Made by a program: the position numbers and the translations under genes. From assembly GCF_002127325.2 (NCBI RefSeq), contig NC_035435.2, positions 123,065,127 to 123,129,126 of the forward strand: a DNA stretch of 64,000 bases. Direction: 5' to 3'. The stretch's first letter is position 1; each line of letters opens with the position of its first letter. This document shows, one piece after another, positions 46,369 to 57,176 of the stretch. A model generated the notes under the pieces. It did no database searches, had not been told where the DNA came from, and worked only from the letters and a program-made list of their open reading frames with translations. Source of the stretch: Helianthus annuus. Lineage: Eukaryota; Streptophyta; Magnoliopsida; Asterales; Asteraceae.

Positions 46369-46911
46369 AACTCTTCCTTAATTAGGTCCTTGAACTCGTT
46401 CCAGGGGGTGGCATTAGCAGCTGCCAGCCCTAACATTTGAACCTGTGCTTCCCACCAGGTTAATGCAGCACCTTCGAGTGTTCCAGTAGCAAACTTTACT
46501 CTACGAGACTCAGGACAATCACACACCTCAAAGTCAGTTTCGAGCCTCTCGAACCAATGGAGGAGGCCTACAACTCCCTCAGTTCCATTGAAGGTACTAG
46601 GTTGGCAATCCTTGAGATTTTTGAAGGTGCAAATAGGTGGTTGAGCATGTTGACCTATTGTGTATAAGAATAGGACAAGGTTAAACACAAGAGTTGGTTT
46701 AGGAGTGTAGGATCTAAATATCCTAGTTACAACAGCAGGGTATACCTCCTGCTTGTATGGATGCAAGTGCCGCAGCAATTCGTTCGTTAATGAGAGCCGT
46801 CAACTGGGCTTGAGTCAAGTTGATACGTCCGGCCATGATCTTCATAGCAAATGTAACGTAAGTGAGAGAGGTTCGCGAATAGTGCGATGACAGAAGGGAG
46901 TAAGCACACAA
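46341..46911 (-). pseudogene. Gag N-terminal half of the inner gypsy element
   Basis: MKIMAGRINLTQAQLTALIN matches the outer gag start, and CTFKNLKDCQPSTFNGTEGV with LLHWFERLE and ALTWWEAQVQ matches its capsid core. Between them lies an extra 91 bp (46655-46745) absent from the outer copy, which shifts the frame and adds stops. Confidence 0.85.
46655..46745 (-). other. 91-bp intron-like insertion in gag of the inner gypsy element
   Basis: Read on the minus strand, the extra sequence begins GTATACC and ends CACAATAG, between GGAG and GTCAAC, so it has GT-AG ends with AG and G on the exon sides. The outer copy runs straight from GGAG to GTCAA. It could be a retained intron, a filler insertion or a fragment of another element; splicing cannot be shown here. 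Confidence 0.6.
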
Positions 46912-47135
46912 GTGTTCTCAAGCAATAACAAATAGTAAGCAATGTAATCTAAGCATACCACGAGCAAAGTTCTATGTAATTCTAGCAAGTAGGCAATAAA
47001 CATAAACCTTATTACCTAGGATGTTGAGTCTTGCACGTGGAGCGAGGCGTCGTTGTGGATCGTTGAGCACTATACTGGTTATAGTCTGGTTTTAATAAAA
47101 ACATTTTCCCTATATTAAAACCAAGTTCTCTATAA

Positions 47136-47153
47136 CCAATGGCTCTGATACCA
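47136..47153 (-). other. Primer-binding site (initiator Met tRNA), inner gypsy element
   Basis: The minus strand reads TGGTATCAGAGCCATTGG three bases after the 5' LTR end, identical to the site in the outer element. Confidence 0.92.
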
Positions 47154-47156
47154 ATC

Positions 47157-49844
47157 TGTCACACCCCCAAAATCCACCTGCGGAGTATCACCGCTTGGGA
47201 GCGTGACTGACCAGGATCAAGCCACCAATCATATAGAACAATGTATATAGTAAAAGTAATTGTATTTAAACCATACCAATCCATATGAAAGCTGTTCCAA
47301 AACATAAGTATCATAACAATGTTTAGCGGAAGCAAATGTATAAAAGCCCAATCATAAAAAAAGCATGTAAAGTCATAATGTTTAAATCAAGTAATCACGA
47401 TCCTTGTCCACAACGATCGCGCCTCCCAGTGCAAGCTCCATGTACCTAACGACCTGCAAGGCATGTAACAGAGGATCAACAACTAGTTGAGCGAGTTCAC
47501 AGGAAGTAAGTGCGTAAAAGTAAGTTCGTTCGTAACATGTGGCTCTACTGGGCCGATAGTATGTTCTATTGGTGGGGGCTTCCCATGTTGCATATACACT
47601 AGACTATTCGTAACCATAAGTGTTCTTCACAACCGAGAACAATAGTACGTACAAGCATTACGTAGGTTTTACGTAAGTATCCTTCTTTACCCGAGGACAG
47701 TGGTACGCGTGGAGTTTACGTAGGTTTTACGTAAGTGTCCTTCCTGACTCCGGAAGACAGTAGCATGTTATTGTTTACGTAGGTTTTACGTAAGTGTCCT
47801 TCCTGACTCCGGAAGACAGTAGCATATTCCTGTTTACGTAGGTTTTACGTAAGTGTCCTGCTTAACCCAAGGACCATGGTAGATAGTCTAGTACCATGTA
47901 AGTATGCGTAACTGTTCAATTCCATCATTCAACCCATTCCCTATCCCCGGGAATCCCATGCCTTGGTAAAGAGTGTGAACTCACCTCGGTTTGCTCGGTA
48001 TGTTTATCTACGCTACACTACTTGTCCCAAATGGATCAAACACGTCCTAGCATGAGTACCAGTATCAATCAGTTTCATGTGCACCTAACCCACATACTTT
48101 ACATACAATTAATTCATGTATTGCTCGTTCACATACCACACAATTATTGCACAAGTAGCGTACATATAGTTTAATTCATAATCAACTAACACTTCGGTCT
48201 AGTATTGGCAAGTAGTCACTTAGCATGCATTTGTTCAAAAACGGATTCACTCCATGATTTCATGTTCACAAGGCACTTGCACTTACTTTTCAATCCAAAT
48301 AGACACGGGAATTAACATGTTTCATAAATACACAGATAAATAATATTAAGGTGCACATGCTATACAACCATATTTACCTAAACACCCTGTACATTTAGTA
48401 CCCACCCGTGGCCCATTAGTCAACCCACGACCCACCCAAACGTAACTGTTACAATGAAACTTCAATGCTCGCATGATTTGATTTTTGTTAGTCCGAACTT
48501 TCATTAAGATACGTGGTCCGATTTTTAATTATGATGCCTTAGTCCGAACTTTTGCTTATATTCACATGATCCGACTTTTATATATAACAAGGGGTCCGAC
48601 TTTTATTTGATGCAAGGGGTCCGAATTTTTGTATAAGGCAAGGGAGTCCGAGCTTTGTATTATGGAGGGGGGTGTCCGAGTTTTTAAAGGGGCAGGCCCT
48701 TGTCCGATTTTGTGAAGGAACCCCCATGTCCGAGTTTTAAATGGGGGGATAATGGTCCGAACTTATGAGCCTCTTGGGTCCGAGTTTTGTGTACTACTCA
48801 TGTCCGAATTTTGTAAGTTGGACACAAAGTCCGACTTTGATGAAAGTTGAGCATGGTCCGACCTTGTTATGGAGTATCAAGGTCCGACTTTTTAATTATG
48901 TGGCACAAGTCCGAATTTCTTTAGGATATATATATGTCCGATTTTAAATGCTAGTGATGTCCGAATTTTAGAATGATATTATCAAAGGGTCCGAGTTTTG
49001 TTTAAGGATTGAGTGGTCCGACTTTTGTGAGGTGGTGGGTGGTCTGACTTTTGAATGATTAAAATATATGGTTGATCTTATCTGGTAGTCAATCGAGGTG
49101 GTTGATAGTGAATTGTGATGTCTAAAAGTGCCCTACAAATAAACAGACATGTGATGACCATAATATGTTAAATGGGATTAGTATGGTTTATGTATAACTA
49201 GATGGAACTTAATGTTTTCACGATCAGGAAACCCTAATTTCACATATTCACAGTGTAGTAATCTAATCAAATCAACGATTTTAACATATCATGTATCTAA
49301 ATCATCAGGCAAATGATTACACAACAATCATATTCATTTCTCAATAATCAGAATAAATCAATAAGCACAGAACTATCATATGAAGAACTAGGGTTTTAGC
49401 ATGAATCAATCAATCAACGATTAACAACAACAATCATTAAACAATTACCTTGGATTGATTCTAGATGGATTGAAAGACCAAGATTGATGCAAAAGGCTTG
49501 TGCCAATGATGAAGATGATGATTGCAGAGAGGATTGGAGAATGTGAAAGTACGTGTTTTGATTCTTGTGTGATGATTAGTGAAGGAGATTAGGGTTAAGA
49601 GTGATTAAAGTTTCACTATTGGCACTAAGCACCCCTAAGTATTATCTATTACATATTACATGCACAAGATACACAATTTACAGTTTCATCACCACATTCA
49701 AGTATTTGTCAAATCATTCATAAACTTTATCAAATCCAAAACGTATACAGTTACAAAGCAAACCAATTGTGCAAGTAAACACTAAACAAACAGTGAACGC
49801 GCAATAAATGCGAAAGTGGAATCTCGGAAACTCGAGTTGTCACA
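47157..49844 (-). repeat. 5' LTR of the inner gypsy element (2.69 kb)
   Basis: It is collinear and near-identical with 39731-42397 except for 48437-49187, which is inverted, and about 25 bp of unrelated filler at about 49188-49212. The inversion keeps both LTR ends intact. Confidence 0.95.
48437..49187. repeat. Inverted segment inside one LTR
   Basis: From CAAACGTAACTG to TTTAGTATGGT-like sequence, this stretch is the reverse complement of 41016-41766 in the partner LTR, while flanks on both sides (CAACCCACGACCCACC and TTTTCACGATCAGG) are collinear. It contains the whole TCGGAC array. Confidence 0.92.
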
Positions 49845-50531
49845 CCAGTCACCTCTCTGTTGGGCAGAGGTGGGGGATAGTCAGATCACGGGTCCAGAAC
49901 TTATAGTGGACACCACGGAAAAGATTGCACAGATACGGCAACGCATGGTGGCGGCTCGTGACCGTCAGAAGAGTTACGCCAATAAGCGTAGGAAACCTCT
50001 GGAATTTCAGGTCGGGGACCGGGTTTTACTTAAAGTCTCACCCTGGAAGGGTGTGGTACGTTTTGGCAAACGGGGCAAACTCAATCCGCGGTATGTCGGA
50101 GCGTTCGAGATCATAGAAGGAATAGGCAAAGTAGCCTACAGACTGAACCTACCAGCAGAACTCGGGGCAGTTCACAACGTTTCCACGTGTCGAATCTGAA
50201 GAAATGCTTGTCAGATGAGACACTCAAAATTGCTTTGAAAGAGCTCACTATCGACGAACGGTTGCACTTCGTCGAGGAACCAGTTGAAATCACGGACCAG
50301 GATGTTAAGGTCCTCAAGCACAAGAGAATCCCTCTTGTTCGAGTTCGTTGGAACTCCCGTCGTGGCCCAGAGTACACCTGGGAACGTGAAGATGAAATGA
50401 AGCAAAAATATCCTCAATTGTTCGCGAACAGTACACCTACTACTGAGGCTGAAGCTACCACGGAATTTCGGGACGAAATTCCAGATCAACGGGGGGAGGA
50501 TGTGACACCCCAGGAAAACCATGCAACCTAA
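49845..50531 (+). pseudogene. Integrase C-terminus and chromodomain of the outer gypsy element
   Basis: This is the continuation of the gag-pol frame broken at 39730: [36 protein letters not shown] and [20 protein letters not shown]. At about 50180 one base is missing in the conserved [13 protein letters not shown] stretch, shifting the frame. The next frame then encodes SNLKKCL, the chromodomain ([42 protein letters not shown]) and the tail, ending naturally at 50531. Confidence 0.92.
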
Positions 50532-50570
50532 CTAGCTTTCTCAGTGAGTACGTACCAAATTTCGGGACGA

Positions 50571-50593
50571 AATTTCTTTTAAGTTGGGGATAA
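50571..50593 (+). other. Polypurine tract of the outer gypsy element
   Basis: AAGTTGGGGATAA lies directly before the TGTGACAACTCG start of the 3' LTR, preceded by the AATTTCGGGACGAAATTTC motif typical of these gypsy elements. Confidence 0.85.
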
Positions 50594-52773
50594 TGTGACA
50601 ACTCGTAATTCGAACCTACTTTGTGTAACGTTACGTGCTTATGTGAACCTTGTTGATTAAATGAATGTTATGTTTGATTTGTACTTGTATGTATGTATGT
50701 ATGTATGTATGTATGCAATCGGCCCAAATACACCACTCACACCCGATCGCACAAAACCATCCGGGCCTTACCTTTATATACGGACCAAGGGCGACCCAAA
50801 AGAGGGCTCGGCCCACCCACCTTGCACGCATAACACTAGGGTGTTAGTAACTTTCTCATACTTTTTGCAAAACACCCTCACACAAAACCCTAGTGCTCTC
50901 TCTCTCCCTCACGAACCCGACGGCAAACACCCTTCAAAGCTCTTGACCCGGATCGATTCTCTCAACCGGTTAATGTTTGATGTTATTTGCTTTGATAGAT
51001 GATGTTTTGATTGTATATGATTACATTAGGGTTATCTATGCTAGTAAACGATTGAAAACTATGCACTCGAATTCGGTTATGCATGTATAGGATGATGTTC
51101 ATGTAAATCGGATGTTGTAATGTTAACTTAAGAGCCAAATGCTTGTTAATCGGATACTCGTTTGCTGAAATCAGGTTAGTGTAGGGTCGATCACGGTTTG
51201 ATTATGAAGATCCGAAACCCTTAAATGGATATGTTTAAATATCTTGATTATTGTTTGTAATTATGATCATGTTAGGGTTCATAAGAATTGCTTAGAAAAT
51301 GCTTAGTTTGATCGGTTGTATGTTAAAAGAATAGTTGGAAAATTGTTAATTGATAAGGAAATTATGGCATGATTGTAACCGATTGCTTGATTTATGGAAT
51401 GCTTAAACTGATCACACAAGCCGGACGCACAAGACCAATCGCACATTATGTTTAGTTATGCATGATCGCACAACACCTTGTGGATCGCACAAGCTGGTAC
51501 CAATCGCACAAGATGTTGGGCCACACACGTATGTTGAATGTTGTTAAGCTGTTGGGCCGAACAAGCCCAAACCACCATCGCACAAGCTGTCCGGATCGTA
51601 CAAGGTTAACTGGACCGCACAAGCCACTTATACGTTATTTAATTGGGCCGATATGTTATTGGACTACTTATGTTATTGGGCCGGGCATAGGGCTAATCGC
51701 ACAACCCATTGTGGATCGCACAAGTTGTGCTGATCGCACAATCGGTTGGGCCGCCTGTTTATTGGGCTTTATCTTTGGGTTCGTACAAGTGTTAGTTTGA
51801 TATGAACTAGACTACTAAGGTGGGATACGTGATTTCTATGATCAATACGTGTTTGCCATGATCATTACGTGTACATAACTTGTTAGATTATGTGTAAACC
51901 TATGTGCTATGCTTGAGTCAAAACCTGACTTGTATGGTAACCCTGTTAGGACGTGGTTGACCACTCTTAGTTCAAGAAACCTTTTGTGTATCTGCCGAGC
52001 AAACCAAGGTGAGTTCACACAGCCAAGGCATGGGGTTCCCAGGGTGGGAATGGGATTAGATGATTTACTTGTACTTACCTAGCTAATGGAACTTAATGAT
52101 ATGGTCCTCGGGTGAGGAAGGGAAGGGTTATTGATAAGATACGACTAGACTAGTGTTACTAATAGAACTGATCTTCGCACACACGCCGGGGTTGGCTGCG
52201 ATAATATGACTAATCTTCGCACACATGCCTGGGATGGCTGCGAACCATACACTAAACTTTGCACACATGCCGGGTGGCTGCGATACAAATATACCTAGTC
52301 TAGAATACTTGGGAAAACTTCCCCTAATCTTCGCATACCTGTCTAGAGGGCCGCGATGCAAACTAATACGATACATGATTTAATGAACGAACATAAAGCT
52401 ACTCATACTATTACAATTACTGAACTATCAACTGTGAACTCGCTCAACTAGTTGTTGACTCTCTGCTGCGTGCCTTGCAGGACCTTAGGTACATATGGAG
52501 CTTGCACAGGGAGGAGCAGGTCGTTGTGGGACATGGATCGTGGATGCCATGTTAAACGTTTAAACATTTTGAACTTCTGATTTACTTTGGGTTTACATAC
52601 TTATGCTTCCGCTACTCAAATTATGTTTTGTTCAACACCAGTTATATTGTGATGGGTTGTATTGATTACTTTTATTATTTGAATACTATGTTCAATATGA
52701 TTGGTGGCTTGATCCTGGTCATGTCACGCCTCCAAGCGGTGGTACTCCGCGGGTGGAATTTGGGGGTGTGACA
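50594..52773 (+). repeat. 3' LTR of the outer gypsy element (2.18 kb)
   Basis: Near-identical to 33299-35463. It ends GGGGGTGTGACA and is followed by the target duplication ATTCT. The TATG microsatellite near its start has more units than in the 5' copy. Confidence 0.95.
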
Positions 52774-54047
52774 ATTCTTATCCTTGTAGAATGATTATTC
52801 TTGTCGAACTCCGCCCTTGATGCTATCACTGTAACTCCACTATTCTGCATTGTACTTTTTTCATCTTGATCTTTTGTGTAAAACATATAGCCGTTAATGT
52901 CGTACCCTTGATAAGTTGTTACTCTAACATCTGGGCGCCACCCCAACCTTTCCGCGGTTTTATCAAAATTCTTTTGGCCAGAAGATCTCATTACCTTAAT
53001 TTCAATCCAATCAGCAAACTCTTTGTTATGCTTCTTTTCATATAACATTTCGCTCTTACCCGGGTATGTTGACCGTAATGTTCCTTTGTGTTCGGTAATG
53101 TATGGAGCAATACAAGCCATGTGTTTTAGGACCTCAAAATGTGCAAGTTGTAAATCATCGTGGTTTAAGAGGATTGTTTTCATACCAACACCTCCTTTCC
53201 CTGCAAGTCTACCCGAGTGACGAGATTGAGGAACACCAATACTTTTGACACCATCCAAATAACCTGTGAATAAACAAGTTATTATGTTGTACATTATAAT
53301 TAATGAAACTTATATATATTACTATAATATACTACAAATGTTATGAAATCACTACCTGTGCAAAACTCAGCCACCTCTTCAGAAGTATATCCTCCAACAA
53401 TGCTACCCTCAGGTCGATTAGGGTTTCGTACATAACATTTTAAGAAACCCATATATCTTTCAAAAGGATACATGTAGCATAGAAATACAGGGCCACATGT
53501 CTGGATTTCTCCTATGATATGGATTACAAGGTGAACCATCACATCAAAAAAAGATGGAGGAAAGTACATCTCAAGTTCACAAAGCGTGATGATAATTTCT
53601 TTTTGCCACTCATTAAGTGACTCGGGCTCAATAACTTTTGAGTGTATCTTGTTAAAAAACAAACAAAGTTTTGTCATTGTATGTCTGAGGTAATCCGGTA
53701 ACAATCCACGTACTGCAATTGGAATCATATGTGTCATCAAAACATGACAATCATGAGACTTCATACCAAGCAATTTTAAGTCTTTCATCGATACCAGCTT
53801 TTTAATGTTTGCAGAATAGCTGGATGGAACTTTAATATCTTTTAAACATCTACAAAACTTTGTTTTTTTCATCTTTTGACATAGTATAGCACGCAGGTGG
53901 CAGATAAAATTTTCCTCCGGGTGTCGCGACAGGAGCAAGCTTTTTACGTATTCCCATTTCTTCCATGTCTTTACGGACATTAATCCCATCTTTAGTTTTC
54001 CCGTGTATTTTATTGTTTATTATTTCATATGTTGATTGTTTATCCAT
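52774..54047 (-). pseudogene. CACTA (Tnp2-type) transposase fragment with DUF4218
   Basis: Read on the minus strand, MDKQSTYEIINNKIHGKTKD and MGIRKKLAPVATPGGKFYLP start the piece. After an indel in a run of A near 53885 come CRCLKDIKVPSSYSANIKKL, GMKSHDCHVLMTHMIPIAVR, LEMYFPPSFFDVMVHLVIHI and GPVFLCYMYPFERYMGFLK with YVRNPNRPEGSIVGGY, the DUF4218 block. A short intron at about 53358-53266 leads to GYLDGVKSIGVPQSRHSGR and then to RIRI, where the gypsy element is inserted; DUF4216 follows at 33298-32879. The N-terminal Tnp2 catalytic half is missing: upstream of 54047 a retroelement-like sequence begins. The product would have been a cut-and-paste transposase. Confidence 0.85.
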
Positions 54048-56160
54048 CTTACCTTAGTAAACCATGTTAAGCCTTTCACCTTTCGTTTATTACACCTCGT
54101 TTGACCCGTTTGATTACCAACCATGAATGATAAGTGTGTGTTAGATATTTGTTGAAAAAAAAAGAAGAGAAAAAAGAAAGAAAACGAAAAACAAAAATCA
54201 TTGTTATGTCATGTTAAATAAATGGGTCGAAAATCACCCAAGTGTTAGTGTTGTTGTAAATAAGTTGTCATGGTTTGGTATATTCATGTGTGTTCGCCTT
54301 ATAAATATAAAAACCCAAAAATATATCCCTACCTTTACCCTTAACCCAAAACCCAGAAAAGTCCTTTTGATATGTGTTACGTTACTTGATACAGTGGAGG
54401 TGTGATTACTATACAAGCTTATGATTGCAAGGTAGCATATTTGGTTTTGAGCCAAATATATGCTAGCACATTACATGCTAGTCTTGATTAAGATGAGAGG
54501 AGTGATTATTGTGAGGGGCGTGTGGCATGTGTGTAGTATCATAAGCATGTTAGTTTTAGTTTGGCAAGTCTTATTTATATATTATCTACTTGTCAGATTG
54601 TCAACCCCGATTGTGTCAGTCTATTGGACGCGTATGACTTGAGACCTTGAATTGTTAATTCAGTACGGTATTCAATTTTGATTTGTTAATAAGGTGAGTA
54701 GTGTTTGTAATGGTTTCTTGAGGACAATCAAGGATAAGTGTGGGGATGTGATGGAGGGTGTGAAACCCAAGTGTTAATGTACGTATTTTGTGTGAATTAT
54801 TGTCATTAAGTGATAATGTGCTTTGAATATGTTAACTACATGTGTTTGTAATGTTCCAGATTAATCGCGAAAATCGGTGAAGTTGGGGACGCTTGGTGAT
54901 GGAATGGAATGAGCGAGGATGTTTATCACGATGTATTACATCATTCGGGACGTGTTCAGGTCGAGTGATAGCTTGAATGTGAAAGAAACGCGAAACCATG
55001 AAGTCCAGGGGTTGTTTGTCATTAGCTGAAAGTTGAGAGTGCATCAATTGTGGAGCTAAGGAACATTGACGTAAGCTACGGTTTACATAATGCTGAAATA
55101 AGGCTTCAACAGTAAGGAAGAAACGTAACCTACGTATGCATGTGTAAGCTACAGCAATTATAAGATGGGAGCACATATGTGTTGGTGAAAATTATTAAAT
55201 GGTTGGCAAACTCTAATGTCACATGCACACCTTTTTTGGCCGAGATTGACAAAAAGAGACAACACATGTGGGAGCATTAATTATTATCATCAAATATCAT
55301 TCTTCACATCATCATACATTAGCTATCATCATCAATATAATTTTGATTCACAAAAATCTTTGACGGCGGAAGACTTTTTGTGGGGAACATTAGAGTTGCA
55401 AACAAGTCATGTGGAGGATCATTATTTAAAAAAAAACCATCGTCACAATATTGAGGTTGCTTTGGGGACGAATTTTGGGGATAAGAAACACCATTGGGCA
55501 CCAAGTTTCTTCATCATTCATCATTCATTCCACAATTCCAAGATCAAGATCATGAATCAGTCATTCATTCAAGCTTGTGAAGATTGTTTGTGTGCGATGA
55601 GCAGCTAATTCCTTTGTGGTTTCCTCCGGATGGAGGATTCGTCTAGATGAAATTTGTTTTATGTTTGAACAATTGTTAACCCCTGTAATCTAAGTATTCG
55701 ATGCTTGTTACCGGTTAGTTTGAATTGACTGATTTGTAAACAGTTGTTTTTACTTAAACCTTGATTCGTAATCATTCCATTCCCGAGAGTTCTAGTAATT
55801 GGGATATATTTGCTATGGGATTTGGGTTCGTAATTGCAATTGATAATCGTGTGATAACCTCTCGTTGTTAACCAATCAGAGTACTTAGTCCTCTTCTATC
55901 ACAATCAATTAATCGGATTATACATTTATGTCTATGTAACTGTAATAATTAAACATAAACTGAATTCACCTTGAATCTGAAATCCTGAGGAACCATTGTT
56001 TCTCCCATTGATCACAACCTTGTTTTAGTAAATTGCTAGTTAATCAATTCTCAAACAACCAAGATTTTCCGTTTTTGCAATTAGTATTAGTTCTTAATTC
56101 ACGACACTTTCCACCAGACTCCCCTGGATTGATACCCGACTTACCCTAGCTATAGAGTTA
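54048..56160 (+). repeat. 3' end and LTR-like part of another gypsy-type element
   Basis: GACAATCAAGGATAAGTGTGGGGATGTGAT at about 54723-54752 has the form of the polypurine tract and LTR start of Tat/Athila-type gypsy elements. The sequence from about 54746 onward ends near 56150 with CCCTGGATTGATACCCGACT and ACCCTAGCTATAGAGTTAGT, like the R-U5 end of such LTRs. The short frames in it are not convincing genes. The left part (54048-54740) would be internal sequence. It may be a 5'-truncated copy; both limits are approximate. Confidence 0.45.
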
Positions 56161-57176
56161 GTTGGTTTTTGCATGTTCGTTACGACAGACATCATATGCC
56201 ATGTAGGATCTCGGAGATAAGGCCAGATGGCCCAATAAGAACGACAAGAGCTCAGGCTGGAAGGATAAGTCTGATTGCTATGCTTATCATGAACACTTTG
56301 CAAACACTTGGCCAAAACCCCAAACCGAACTTCAAAAACTCAACTATCTGATAACTTTTCCGGTCATCATCGTTCACCATCGTTGTATTCCACATCTAAC
56401 AGTAAATTGTATAATGATGTCACCGTAGATGAAGTTAATTTATGGGTGTCGTTTGTTTATTGATTTTGTGTGATTTAACTTGGGGGTGACTAAAATTGAG
56501 CGGTGATTGAAATTGGGGATGAGGCTACTATTGAGGTGCGACTAATGTTGATGTGATGTAAGCGGTGGTGCGAGTGATTGAAATTGGGGGTTTGTGGTGG
56601 TGTGGCTATTGTTGAGTTATGGGTGGTTGAAATTGGGGGTTTGTGGTGCCTGGAGGATACAAAAGGGAGGTGATGGTGAGTCGAAGGTTTAGGAGGCGAA
56701 GCGGAGGTGGTTAAATGTGGTGATTAGGGCTAGGGTTCTTGAGGTGGGATTTGGTGGGCAAATTAGGTAGTGGTTAGAGGGTGGTCTGATTGTAAGGTTT
56801 ACAGCGTTGGTGGTTGTTTTGGATGGGGTGTTATATATTGGTAAAAAAGAACAAGAAAAATAAAGGGTCAGGTGGTGGTGGTTGAGGGTGTTGGGGATGG
56901 TGGAGAAGGAAGATGGAGAAAAAGGAGAGGGTGGGATACAGTAGTGGTGGTGGTGGTGGTGGTAATAGAACATGGTGGTTGGTGGAGTGTTTATGGAGTT
57001 TAGGGTGATGAAGAAGAGGGTGGTGGGCTACTCTTAATTATATTTCTTTTTATAACAGGTTTCTCTTACATATATTTTTCATGTTATTATTTTATGGGAA
57101 GAGTATTTTTGTCAATTCACATACACTTAACACCAAAAACTAACCTCATTCACGTTAGTGACTATCCGATAAATGA
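56161..57176. other. Intergenic sequence with GGT-rich strand
   Basis: From about 56490 to 57030 the plus strand is strongly G-rich with GGTGGTGG words and a (GGT)n run at about 56944-56962; the long His/Pro/Ser frame on the minus strand is an artefact of this. No conserved protein motif is seen. Confidence 0.5.

Larger units (their letters stand above)
39731..49844 (-). mobile_element. Ty3/gypsy (Tekay-like) retrotransposon, inner element of the nest
   Basis: LTRs at 39731-42397 and 47157-49844 are bordered by CCGGT (39726-39730) and CCAGT (49845-49849), a 5-bp target duplication with one C/T difference. The primer-binding site next to the right LTR and the purine tract next to the left give minus orientation. 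Coding order is gag, protease, RT, RNase H, integrase, chromodomain. Its proteins are near-identical to those of the outer element, so it is the same lineage inserted head-to-head into its relative. Several frameshifts, a deletion between protease and RT and a changed RT active site make it non-autonomous. One LTR has an internal inversion. Confidence 0.95.
33299..52773 (+). mobile_element. Ty3/gypsy (Tekay-like chromovirus) retrotransposon, outer element of the nest
   Basis: LTRs at 33299-35463 and 50594-52773 are bordered by a perfect target duplication ATTCT (33294-33298 and 52774-52778). A Met-tRNA primer-binding site follows the left LTR and a purine tract precedes the right. The gag-pol frame runs at 35770-39730 and 49845-50531, split inside integrase by a second gypsy element (39731-49844). 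Without that insertion the element is about 9.4 kb. By eye the two LTRs differ by only about 1-2 percent where I compared them, so the insertion is fairly young, yet the coding part already has five in-frame stops and one frameshift. Insertion destroyed a CACTA transposase gene. Confidence 0.95.

Noticed and set aside
35770..50531. Endogenous pararetrovirus origin for the RT-bearing regions
   Set aside because: LTR pairs, integrase domains, chromodomains and 5-bp target duplications show Ty3/gypsy retrotransposons; no movement protein or pararetroviral order is seen.
51462..51800. 112-codon plus-strand frame in the outer gypsy 3' LTR
   Set aside because: It is produced by the GATCGCACAA motif array; the 5' LTR copy of the same region is not open to the same extent.
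56689..56973. 94-codon minus-strand frame rich in His, Pro and Ser
   Set aside because: It follows the GGT-rich low-complexity strand and has no conserved motif.
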